From NCBI GenBank assembly GCA_008931825.1, contig QXVZ01008763.1, positions 1-22,322 of the forward strand: a stretch of 22,322 nt of DNA, written 5' to 3'. Shown here piece by piece: positions 9,801-19,000 of this stretch. Each line of letters opens with the position of its first letter. The first letter of the stretch is position 1. A model generated the notes under the pieces. That model was not told the origin of the DNA. It worked only from the letters and a program-made list of their open reading frames with translations, and searched no databases. Position numbers and translations under genes: made by a program. This DNA comes from Phallusia fumigata. Its lineage: Eukaryota; Chordata; Ascidiacea; Phlebobranchia; Ascidiidae.

Positions 9801-11392
9801 TGGTCTCTGCTAAGAAGGTGAAAATTTGTCTTTCAATTCTAACTTTCATCACAATGTCGACTAACATTACATACCAGTGTAGCAGAAATTGCTCGTTAAG
9901 GCAATATAGTATAAAGTATCCGGCATTTTAACGTCCTGTTCGGGACGCCTTCCTGCATGGATAATATCTCCCTATTCATCACCATTGTTGGTAAGGAAGT
10001 TTGGCACGGGAAACGACAATAACGCTGGGCACATAGAAGTGGTGTTTTAGAGTTGTTACTATGAAGAAGACGTCCCATTTTGGACGTCGCGACATCGGTT
10101 GTTGTTTTATTAGTCTACTGGAAAAGCAAATACCTCCAGTAAGCATAGCAGCAACACACTGTTCTTATGTCATTACTTTTTTTGCATCGTAGAAACAACG
10201 CTACGGTAGGCGACTATCCCAATAAAGATGCACCGATCGGACACAACCTTAACTTCAACATGGTTCCGTTTTTTCCACCTGTGAAGAATCGTGATATGTT
10301 TGTGTCAAGCGAACAGCTGGGCTACAGTTACTCTGTGCAGTTTGCAGGTAAATATCAGGAATTTGTACGACTTTTTACTGCTTACAAGCACCCTGAACAT
10401 TCAGTACTAAACAGGACGCAATTGCACAAAAAACGTAACATCAAATAATTTTTGGACCACTTGCGCCATCTACCGATAAACCATGGGCCATGAAAATGTA
10501 AATTGAAATTCGAATCGGTACAATCCTTAAGCCTTGACATTTACACATGCCCGTATACACTCGGGTAACATCAAAGTAGGGAATTTAGTGTTGCGACCGC
10601 CTCGTGCCTACCAAGTTTGAGGTTACAGTCCCATCATTTCCAAAATCGTTCCAAGCCCGTAACACTTGGTATGTCAAACCAAATATGCATTAAACAGATT
10701 AAGATACAACGGCTGCATGGAGGTCGGTTACTAGAGAGCGACTACTGCCTACAAACAATAAATATAATATAACCCTCTTCTGTTCATGGCCTAAAAAATC
10801 AATATGCATGTCGATGTAGCGAACTATACAGAAACCAAAATTTTATTGACAGAATCTTGTAGAAAGGAGCGTTTAACTTTAAATGAAAGTTTGAATCTCA
10901 CTTAAGATTTATGTTTAGCTGCAGCGCGTTCACCCTCGATCCACCAACGTTTTTGTGATACCTTTTTGCGCCTCATAACATTTGACATTGCGCAACTATT
11001 TCCGGACTGGTGATTGATTTATTGCAGTTGTGCAGTTATGTTTTCATTTACCAAGCGAAATTATAGAATCAACTCTGTTAGGCTAAATTCGTTTACGCTC
11101 GCTCATTCCTAGTCGCAGCGGTAAAAAAATGCCTAATTTGGTATGTTACTAAATGTCAGGACATTTTACCAGTTTCTTTTGTCTTGCAGCAGCAGAGCCA
11201 TCAGAGACCTTGGCAACAACAGAATCCTTCATATGGGCATCTGTAGGAGTTCTGGCTTTTATTGTGTTGAATGTGGTAGTTGCTTTATCGGTCGCTGCGG
11301 GTCGTCGATACAAAAGACGACAAAAAGAAGAAAATCTTTACCAGAATCTGATCACAGATGACAACAACCCCGGCATTATGTACACTGCCTAA
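6893..11392 (+). CDS. TYRP1: Tyrosinase-related protein (TYRP family), complete, 8 exons, 537 aa
   Basis: Type I melanosomal membrane glycoprotein of the melanin pathway. Coding exons: 6893-7188, 7417-7629, 7997-8256, 8488-8649, 8794-8949, 9521-9689, 10193-10347, 11190-11392. Order: signal peptide (about residues 1-30), mature start [10 protein letters not shown], Cys-rich EGF-like part (100-125), metal site A with His 195, 217 and 226 ([18 protein letters not shown]), metal site B with His 379, 383 and 406 ([19 protein letters not shown]), TM about 484-508, and a 29-residue tail with YQNL (521-524). The form LLHAFTD rather than LLHHAF, and Tyr364/Arg376/Thr393 at the places of human TYRP1 Tyr362/Arg374/Thr391, mark it as TYRP rather than tyrosinase. 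The start at 6893 gives a signal peptide and fits the TATA box; ATG 6908 is an alternative. TYRP1 versus DCT paralogy is unresolved: tunicate copies may predate that split. Confidence 0.93.
9365..9425 (-). repeat. Possible decayed tRNA-derived SINE fragment
   Basis: The minus strand reads GGCGTCGTGCCTCTAACTGC then a decayed B-box-like stretch (GAATTGTAACTC). It resembles the anticodon-arm and T-arm side of a tRNA-derived SINE. It lies in intron 5 of the tyrosinase-related gene. Weak evidence. Confidence 0.25.
10590..10645 (+). repeat. Possible second tRNA-like SINE fragment
   Basis: It shares the cGTGCCT core with the fragment at 9365-9425, then GAGGTTACAGTCCC, a B-box-like sequence with two mismatches. 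It lies in the last intron of the tyrosinase-related gene, in opposite orientation to the first fragment. Weak evidence. Confidence 0.22.
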
Positions 11393-12200
11393 TTTATTTG
11401 TACTTAAACCTGTGTTTAGTGGTATGTAATACACATTTATTTATGTCTGAAAGCCAATATTTGAGCCTCAATCAGGAGAGGGAATCCGTTGGTAAATTTG
11501 TTATCTGCCCCTACAATGGATTTCAAAGTGGGGGAACTTAATTACAGAACAACAATTTGGGTTTTGGGATAAATCGAAATTTGAAAATGATGTCAATTAA
11601 TTTTCTTAACCTCAAAACGTATCGTCGTGTGCGAACGTTGATTTAATTTGTGTGCTGTATATACTCGTACAGTCATCAACGAAAGAATGGGCGCAAATAA
11701 TTTAGAATACCAATGCTTTGTGCTTAAATTGTTTCACACTAGGGCTTAGATATAGCATGTAATTTGCAATGGGAAAGGCAAGATCTTACCTCACCATGTT
11801 TTTGTCTGTTAGGTTCTAATTGGTTTAAAAATGAAAATAAGTATGTTAAACCATTAGGTTCTTTTTGCTTGGTCAAGGCTTCTGATCAATGGCAATCTTC
11901 CATTATTATTATTATTTGGAAGGCAAAGATATTGCACTTAACCTTAGTTTTTCTAGTCACTGATTCATTTGCTTCCAAAAATTACACACTAACACTTCAA
12001 AGAATTACTTGCATTAAAAATAAACAAACAAGGCCAATAACAATGGAAATAATTAAAAATAGAAAGCGGTGTGCACACAAAAGTGTTGCGAAGTGAAAAA
12101 AGTGAAATGACAGTGTATAGTGAATCAGGATATCAAGTCTTATAAACCTTTGTTTGATGTGCACAAGTGCAGTTAAGCAACTAGGTTGGGCAAAACAGAT
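11393..12200. other. Convergent 3' region between the tyrosinase-related and BRCA2-like genes
   Basis: It should contain both 3' UTRs. A plus-strand AATAAA lies at 12019-12024, with ATTAAA just before it at 12013-12018. On the minus strand AATAAA lies at 11436-11441 (TTTATT on plus) and ATTAAA at 11642-11647. If the distal signals are used, the two transcripts would overlap as antisense. The 110-codon open frame at 11764-12096 has low-complexity composition and is not supported. Confidence 0.4.
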
Positions 12201-14663
12201 TTAAATGTTTTCAAACAATTCCATTGCCATCAGTAAGCTTTCATCAGAAACCTGAATCTGATCTTCTTGGGTTTGTTTCATCCCTAACTTTCTTTTTGCT
12301 GATTGCGTAGTGCTGGGACCACTTCCTTTTGTATTTTCCTTTTCACTTACATCAGCATCTATTGGACAATGCGATTTTAAAGACATTACTTGGTCCAAAG
12401 AAATTTTTCTCCGAGGTGGCTTATAAGAGCTATTTCGACGCCTTGCTTTTGCACAGCTACTAAAACGTGCAGTAGGCTTCCTTTCACTGCATACGCCTGA
12501 CACAATGTTTAATGTCTTTGTAATCGGGGTTAAGACTGCATGTGTTTCATATTTACTTGTATTGATCCCTGGATCAACACTTTTTGAGTTTTTCAAGTTG
12601 TTTAGATTTTGTACAACACATGGTGTATCACCAGCCATTGTTGGCTTTGTATTATCTGTTTGACGTGTTGGTTCACCATTAAACAGATGCTGTGTTCTTT
12701 CCCAAGATTGTTTTGATATGGATAGTGGTTTGTTGCAGGTGGTACTTAAACCTTTAGAGATCGAAAATTCTGATGGTTTATCTTCATCAATTATACTTTG
12801 TGCCTTAACCAATGCTTCACTTGAAACCGTCAGAGGCTTTTTGCTCGCAGTTGTAAATCCGGTTGTTTGGACATTCCCTGCACTAAAAACTACCAAACTA
12901 GTCTTTGGGTCAGTATTTAATGGTTCCTTGGTGGACCCAATTAAGACAGTAGACTGATTTTCAGAGCATACTTCATCAACACTGGTCGTCTCTGTCAAAT
13001 CTTCATTTTCAGCATTTGTTTTTTGATTGTTGGTAGTGCATAGCTTTGAAGTTGCACTGTGGTCAGACATGCTGCTATTCGAGTTTGGTTTCTTTATGAT
13101 TTTGCAAGCTTTATTCCATGCATTTTTTGACACAGTAAAGCCTCGCCCAGCAGTCACGGGCTTGTTTAAATCACTAGTACAGGGTAAATCAACATTTGCA
13201 ATTAAATCTGCTGCTCTCTCCCACGATGTAGCTGATACTGTTAAGGGCTTTTTACTGGCTGTTTTGAAGCCAACGAATTTTGTTTGCACATTTTGTTCAG
13301 TAGAGCAGGTTACCTTTAAATTTTTTGTTGCTATTGGATTTGGTAATATACAATCCGACTTTGTGAAGCCAGTGCACAGAGAGCATTCAATGTCTTCAAT
13401 TATATCGTCACCTTGATATGTTTCACTAGAATTGGTTCCTTTTTCTCCATTTTTATCCTGTTCTTTGTTCTGGAAAGAGCAAATATTATGACCAAGTTTT
13501 AACATACAATTAGACTCGACATTGCAACTGTTGCTGCTGTTTGCAGCAGATGATATAACAACTAAAGGTTGTCTTTGTTCATAACAGGAAACAGCAAGGG
13601 TTTCAGTAGGTTGTAGACTGGAACTAACACATCTACTGTTGGTCATGTTATTGCTGGAACAATCATCTTGTTTAACTCTGGCAGGTGTTATAGAACTAGC
13701 AATCTTGTTGAAAGATCCACTTAACATTCTCACAGGTGGTTTTATATCTGGTTTCTTTTTCCAGGGGTTAAATTCATCTACTTGTGGTGTAGAAGGCCTC
13801 TTTTGTGCCATACTTCTTTCTTGTATAACACTATTTGGTGTTTTTTGGTCACTTGCAGACTTCACAGTACTTTTTATGTCGCACTTTGGTGTTGATTGGC
13901 TTGATATGCTGCTTGAAGAGCCCTTGATCCTTTTTCGAATAAAACGTCTGGACTTTCGAAGAACTGGAGATGTACACCCATCAGCTGATGCTGTTGCCAA
14001 ATCATGGCTTGAAGATGGTGGTGTTGCTATGGGTTCAAAACTAGCAGACTTGCATCCATTAACTGACCCTATTGGGTTATTAGATAGTTTAAGAATTTCT
14101 TTCTGGCAAGCAATATCTTTGGATAATTGAATACTCATTGAAGAAATATCTTTGCTTTGGTTACATTTATCCTTGAATGAATTCTCTGGAATGCAAGAAC
14201 TTGACTTTATTAGTGGTCCCAGAGGACGAGAAATGCTTGAAGGTTCAGATTTTATTTGACAGGGATAGAGAAACTTTGGTTTGGTCTCCTCTTCAATTTT
14301 CAAAGCTTGAGTTATTGAAAAGCCTGGTGGACTGTCAACGCAAAACAATAATTTATGGTGTATGACAAATTAGTTTGCACACAAATCTACGATACCTTGT
14401 TGTAGTAGAAAATGGAACCTGGGTGATTTCATTCCCAGGCAAGTCTTGTTTCATTTGATAATTCAAATCATCAAACCGATTTGATTTCAGTGGACCCAAA
14501 GCTAAATTATACAAATTCTTTTAATGTACACACTACTACTCACATATTTTAAATCAAACTAAGCACAAACAAAACACCTGATACCTTTCATAAGTTCTTT
14601 ATTTTTGGTGATTTCGTAGAACAGCTTTTCGTCAATATCATCAAAAAAGTTACCACAAGCCAT
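12201..14663 (-). CDS. BRCA2: BRCA2-like RAD51-binding protein, complete, 3 exons, 771 aa
   Basis: Nuclear mediator that loads RAD51 in homologous recombination. Exons: 14585-14663 (ATG at 14663), 14396-14501, 12201-14331, all phase-consistent. Residues 14-39 (KLFYEI ... KALGPLKSNRFDDL) match the human N-terminus around the PALB2-binding motif (LGPISLNWFEEL), with Arg where Trp31 lies. Intron 1 falls in phase 1 in the codon just before LGP, as in human BRCA2. BRC or BRC-like repeats lie at about 414-443, 452-476, 551-579 and 589-615; the first and third carry FxxA (FKTA, FTTA). A basic stretch near 187-199 (RKSRRFIRKR) may be an NLS. The last 75 residues (YKPPRRK ... SDESLLMAMELFENI) recall the C-terminal RAD51-binding region. 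The length is far below the 3418 residues of human BRCA2, and the helical/OB DNA-binding domain is absent. Most of the protein is one 2.1-kb exon. Expression and the 3' end are unverified. Confidence 0.88.
12204..12428 (-). other. BRCA2: C-terminal tail resembling the BRCA2 C-terminal RAD51-binding region
   Basis: SYKPPRRK, then about 58 residues later SDESLLMAMELF at the very end. Human BRCA2 has AFQPPR and, about 65 residues later, ADEELALINTQALL. Similarity is short and low-complexity; the shared spacing makes it worth noting. Confidence 0.4.
12672..12752 (-). repeat. BRCA2: BRC-like repeat 4 (FxxA lost, LF-E kept)
   Basis: GLSTTCNKPLSISKQSWERT, then QHLFNGE. LSTT stands where FxxA should be, but the second-half motif LFNGE is the best of the four. 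Confidence 0.65.
12780..12866 (-). repeat. BRCA2: BRC repeat 3 (canonical FxxA)
   Basis: TTGFTTASKKPLTVSSEALV, then KAQSIIDED. It keeps FxxA (FTTA) and a fair second half. It is near-identical to repeat 1 over the ASKKPLTVS core, suggesting recent duplication or homogenisation. Confidence 0.88.
13089..13163 (-). repeat. BRCA2: BRC-like repeat 2 (degenerate)
   Basis: KPVTAGRGFTVSKNAWNKAC, then KIIKK. The TVSK..W.KA..I core is clear, but Pro replaces the Phe of FxxA, so RAD51 binding through that pocket is doubtful. Confidence 0.6.
13188..13277 (-). repeat. BRCA2: BRC repeat 1 (canonical FxxA)
   Basis: FVGFKTASKKPLTVSATSW, then ERAADLIANVD. It keeps FxxA (FKTA) and the TVS core. The LFDE-type half is weak (DLIANVD). 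Confidence 0.85.
14464..14499 (-). other. BRCA2: PALB2-binding-like motif of the BRCA2-like protein
   Basis: Residues 28-39, LGPLKSNRFDDL, align without gaps to human LGPISLNWFEEL (24-35). Gly, Pro, Asn, Phe and the last Leu are kept. The Trp31 position is Arg35, codon CGG at 14478-14476. In human BRCA2, Trp31 is central to PALB2 binding. Confidence 0.75.
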
Positions 14664-15135
14664 TAGCGTTGGCATTGGCAAAAATTAATTCAAGCAGTTC
14701 AGCTTGCAATCCCCTTAGCTTGTTTAAAGTTAAATATGCTTTCCACCTTAATTGTGCCAGGCAGGCACGAACCAAAATAAAACAAACAAAAACGAAAGGT
14801 TGTATTTGCCGCCAGACATCTGTCGTACATATAAGCAATGTTTTTTCTTTTATGTTTACGGACATGTGCATTTTAAAATAAAATTATAGAAATAATTTTT
14901 GGTTGCAAATGTGGTTGACTGGTTTCATTGTAGAAAACACAAACATATGTGTCAATATGAAAGCATCAGTTTACCACATATTAAAAACAATGTAGTTTTA
15001 ATAACATGTTTTAGAGAGTTTTTAGAAACAAGTGTTTTGGGGGAAATATTCAAAGTGAATAATGAGTCAACACGATGTTGTCCAAATAATTTACCAACAA
15101 TAACCACAAGGCTTGCACGAAGTAATTTTTCGACA

Positions 15136-15356
15136 AGATAAAATGTCGCTCCGCCGGCGGATGAATACGTGCAACGCCCGATTGGTCTTTATGACGTGAA
15201 TGTGCGCAGCAAGGATGTGTGGGAGGGAAGTGATTGTGTGAGCGAGACGGGTACGATATTTTGTCGTTTTTCAACTGGATTTTGGACTTTTGGATGCGCG
15301 AGATCGGGAGCTGATTGACTCTGGCGCACCTTCTGACGCTACTCAGGTGTCGACAG
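15136..15356 (+). promoter_or_regulatory. Probable promoter and 5' UTR exon of the zinc-finger gene
   Basis: CpG-richer block with an inverted CCAAT box (ATTGG, 15181-15185) and an ATF/CREB-like TGACGTG (15192-15198). A gacag|gtaattttt donor at 15357 could join to the acceptor at 16058, giving a non-coding first exon and a 702-bp 5' UTR intron. The start of transcription cannot be set from sequence alone. Confidence 0.4.
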
Positions 15357-15574
15357 GTAATTTTTGTGCGTAGTTTGCTTGGAATCGCCAATTTTTCGGG
15401 GCGCAAGGCGCGAGTGTGCTGGTAGCGTACGCAGTCGAGTCGATGCATGCGTTAGTCAATACAAGATGGACGCTCACACGGTCGGCGGGCGGGGTGGCCT
15501 GTGTGTGTGTTGCGCGGTGCCTGCCGATTTCGCCCGGCATCGACACGCAGTTTCTGACGCCTTTTTCATCAAAA

Positions 15575-15610
15575 CACAATCACTACACACACACTGACAC
15601 TCGCACACAC
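15575..15610. repeat. Short CA-rich microsatellite
   Basis: Interrupted CA repeat (cactacacacacactgacac and following cgcacacac). It lies in the probable 5' UTR intron of the zinc-finger gene. Confidence 0.7.
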
Positions 15611-16058
15611 GTAGCTGTACTTGTACATCTTCTGCCAGGCATTCTGTCATTATTGTTGTGTGCGACGCAAGTGAGATATCGTGGCATACCACGAACTTCA
15701 ACATGGATAGCGGCGACCTCGTTCGGAATGTCTGCAAATCAAATAAGTGCGTTGCAATCAAGCAACCTTTTTGTATGTGGCTCATCTCAGTTTTGCATTA
15801 GCAAACATATTTGACACTTTAGCATTTGCTTTAACATAATCAGTAGTCAAGCCATATTTTAGTTTTAATGAGAGTTGATAGACCTTTTTGCTTCAAATTC
15901 AATAAAATTTTGCTTTGCTATTAAACAGTGTTTTTGTAGATTAAACTGGTCAAAAATTTTGCAGTTAAAAAACAAGTTTGTTTTAAAAATGTTCCTATCT
16001 ATCTGAATGTGTTCACAAAACAATACATTTTTGTTTATCCAACCTTGTATTATTACAG

Positions 16059-16076
16059 TAAAAGGAGAAACGAAAA
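16059..16076 (+). other. 18-base leader after a 3' splice site, before the zinc-finger ATG
   Basis: A tattattacag acceptor ends at 16058, 18 bases before the ATG (context cgaaaaATGG, A at -3). It may join a 5' UTR exon or serve as a spliced-leader trans-splice acceptor, a mechanism common in Ciona. Confidence 0.6.
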
Positions 16077-19000
16077 ATGGATACAAATGCCTATTGGTTA
16101 CCATCCTCAAGTGGAGTGGACAGCTCAATGCAGGGCAATGGAGTTCAACATCAAAATGATAAAGTCAAGGAGACTGATCTCTCAATGGTCAACCCTCCAG
16201 CAATGCTCAACTTCACAAGCATATTTGCTGGAGCAACTGCTGCTGTGGCAAGTAGTGCGGCAGTTGGCAATGCTGATGTACTGGTAAGTTCTTCAGATTT
16301 TGTTCTGTTTAAAACTGTGTGGATACAACTGCTTTATTATACTTAACTTATCATTGTAAATTTTTATTCAAGGCAATGTTCCGTAACACAAGATGCCTTT
16401 TTTTGCTTTTCTTTTTCATCCTTTTCTTGATTAGCTGACAAAACATGTTGACTCAGTTCTTTAAAACTTACAAAGCCAGTTATCTTTTAGAATGGAGGAA
16501 AGAATTTCATGGTTGGTGGGCATAGTGGTATGCCGCCTCTTAATCAAATTACCATTCCTTCTGCGAATCAACTTTCAAAGAGAAGTGGGGTTTTCCCTAT
16601 TTCAGGAACTTTACCAGGAATGGCTACTATCAGTAATATTGGAATGCAAAATGCAAATGTGATAATTTCTGCTAATGCTGCACCTTTAAACAGTAAGTCA
16701 CAATTTGATTGTTTGGTTGAAGTATGTACACAATGGCATAACCAGGCCAAATATTTAAATGTGGCAAATATGTAGTGTATAGGGTATATGTAGCATCTAA
16801 AGCTGTTTGGAAAACAAACATGTGTGCTGCTTGGGTGAGCAGTCACGATTGCTACCAAAACATTTTGTAATTTATGGGTCCCCTTCCACCAGTTCCGTTC
16901 AACCTGTAAGGTGATGTGACAAAGGCAAACTGTGACCCTGCTTGAAGCCATCAATAGACAAGCCAACACTTAATACATACATACTACTAGTTCCATTTGT
17001 TAAAATCTCACAACAAACTAGCTTTTTTTGTGACTTTGAGTATGCCATTTCATCCTGATTTGAAATGTGTTGTGTTGGTTAAACACTAGGTTTTTCCCCT
17101 TTACATGTTTTCATGATTCAACAAACATCTTAATTTTTTGTCTGTTTTATTACATGTTGATTGTTTTAACGCTCTTGTTGAATTAAAAACTGAACTGGAC
17201 TTGGTAGTGTATTTAATTTGTGTGTGTGTTGTATTGCAGTTTCCGGGGACCTGCAGCATGTTGCCGTTACCCAATTGCCTTTTACCTCGTCTGCCCAAAT
17301 CCCAACGTCAATTACGAAAAACTTTATCCAGCAGGCTGCAGCAGAAAGTGGTGTTGCCATGGTTGCGAATGCTGATGCCACAGCCACTTTAATGCAAACC
17401 AATATTTTTCCATTACAGCAGCAACAACAAGGTATTGTCCATGTTGTGTAGTTACTGTGTGTAGTAAATGGTTTAAGGACTGAATTTATTTATTTTTAGT
17501 TCCAACACCAATACCACAATCACCCAACACAACTGAAGAACAGCCACTGAAATGCTGTAAGTGTACCTTTTGTCTTTTCCTTTTAAGGATAGCCCATCGT
17601 ACTCTACGAGTGAACAGAATTTTATGTCATGTGTAAATTTAAAAAAATGATAAGCTCCGGTCCCTGTTGTACACCTTCATGTGTTTCCAACTAACCTATT
17701 AAAATATTCAAGTGTACATGACGACTAAATTTTTTGTATGCCAGCTCAATGCAACAAGACATTCAAGCAGGCTGGTCAGCTGAGCTACCATGCGTTTGTT
17801 GCACACGCTGAACTTCAGGCCAGACCTCACAAGTGCCTAGCATGTCCTGAAAGCTTTTTAGCTGCCCACCATCTGCAGGTACTAATAAAAAGCATCCTAA
17901 AATGCTGTTGCTGTAGGATTTTTGTAGATTAAACGCTGTGCACATGCAATGTACTCACAGTTTTCCAGCCAAACATGTAAATCAACACACTAAATCCTAC
18001 TTCCTGCTTTATTGTATGCCTAAACTCTAGACCTGTGTTTCTTAAACTTTTTTAGCCCAAGGACCACTTTACCTTTGAATTTTTTGGGGGGGACGACCAA
18101 ACAGAATTCCATTCTAACATGCTCTCAAAACAGGAGATTTTATAAACCAGTGTCCAGTTTAGGTCATCTTTTTGTGGACCACTATGAGGCCACACTTTGA
18201 GAATCACTGCTCTATACCTTGTATTTGTCTTGTTTAAGTCTTGTTTGCACATTTACAGTTGAAAAAAGCACCCCCATATGCTTACCAAGATAAGGATTGA
18301 TACATTTTTATATGCTAGCTGCTCTTTGGTGAAAAAGCAATATAGATTGCAAGAAAAATACTTTTATGTAGGATCATATGAAAGCAGTGCATATGAATAA
18401 CGATGGGCAGCAGAACAATGTGACGTACACCTGCAGTGAATGTAATGCCAGCTTCACTAATGGAGGACAACTTAATTATCACATTTACATGGCACATACT
18501 GTGCAAGGACCACCAATTGTACAACACATGTAAGTTGAAGTAGGCTCCAAACATATCATGTTAACACTTCAAGTCATTATGACATACATCCATTAATCCC
18601 TCTCTTATTTTGGCGTTTTTTATTTTTCTTTAAACTAACTGCTCCTGTATTTGTTTTTTCCAGAGGATTTAATAAAAGTTTTCATGATAAAAGAGATTAA
18701 AGCATGTGAGAATTCTTGCATCTGAACTTAACTTGTTTCAAGCCTTGCTTATCATTATACAATGTTCATCTGGTCTAATTCTGAGAACCATGTTCATTGC
18801 TCAAAGAGGATCAAAAAGAGGTTTCGTATTCGTGATGAGTTCCCAGATGCTGGTTTGGCAGCACTTGGGCCATCCCCACTAACTGAAAATAAAATTTAAT
18901 ACAATGTCGACATATTTACAAACAGATATCAGAGATTGATATATTACCATGCTTGTTGTAGGTTCTGGGGTTTTGGTTAACTGTTACATTCACTGCACTA

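Larger units (their letters stand above)
14664..16076. other. Divergent region between the BRCA2-like and zinc-finger genes
   Basis: About 470 bp of AT-rich sequence next to the BRCA2-like ATG, then a GC- and CpG-richer block at about 15130-15570, then AT-rich sequence to the acceptor at 16058. No coding exon is supported. Small open frames here are inconsistent with each other and overlap on both strands. Confidence 0.55.

Noticed and set aside
6893..11392. Tyrosinase proper rather than tyrosinase-related protein
   Set aside because: LLHAFTD, GTGGITH and the Tyr/Arg/Thr trio are TYRP-type, and tyrosinase's LLHHAF is absent.
11764..12096. 110-codon plus-strand ORF downstream of the tyrosinase-related gene
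   Set aside because: Low-complexity AT-rich composition (Ile run from att repeats) within the probable 3' UTR region.
13639..14130. 163-codon plus-strand ORF opposite the BRCA2-like exon
   Set aside because: Antisense shadow of a long real exon; no family similarity or splice signals. The same holds for 13027-13416 and 12718-12957.
14332..14348. BRCA2-like protein starting at the left end of the long open frame
   Set aside because: That frame opens with TTG, not ATG, and a gacag acceptor at 14336-14332 shows this is intron. The true start is the ATG at 14663, two exons upstream.
14899..15141. 80-codon ORF upstream of the zinc-finger gene
   Set aside because: No similarity, no splice context, and a competing antisense ORF covers part of it.
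18800..18899. Coding-like stretch (RFRIRDEFPDAGLAALGPS) before an AATAAA
   Set aside because: It lacks a good acceptor of its own; if transcribed it would be 3' UTR of the alternative terminal exon starting at 18664. Kept only as a curiosity.
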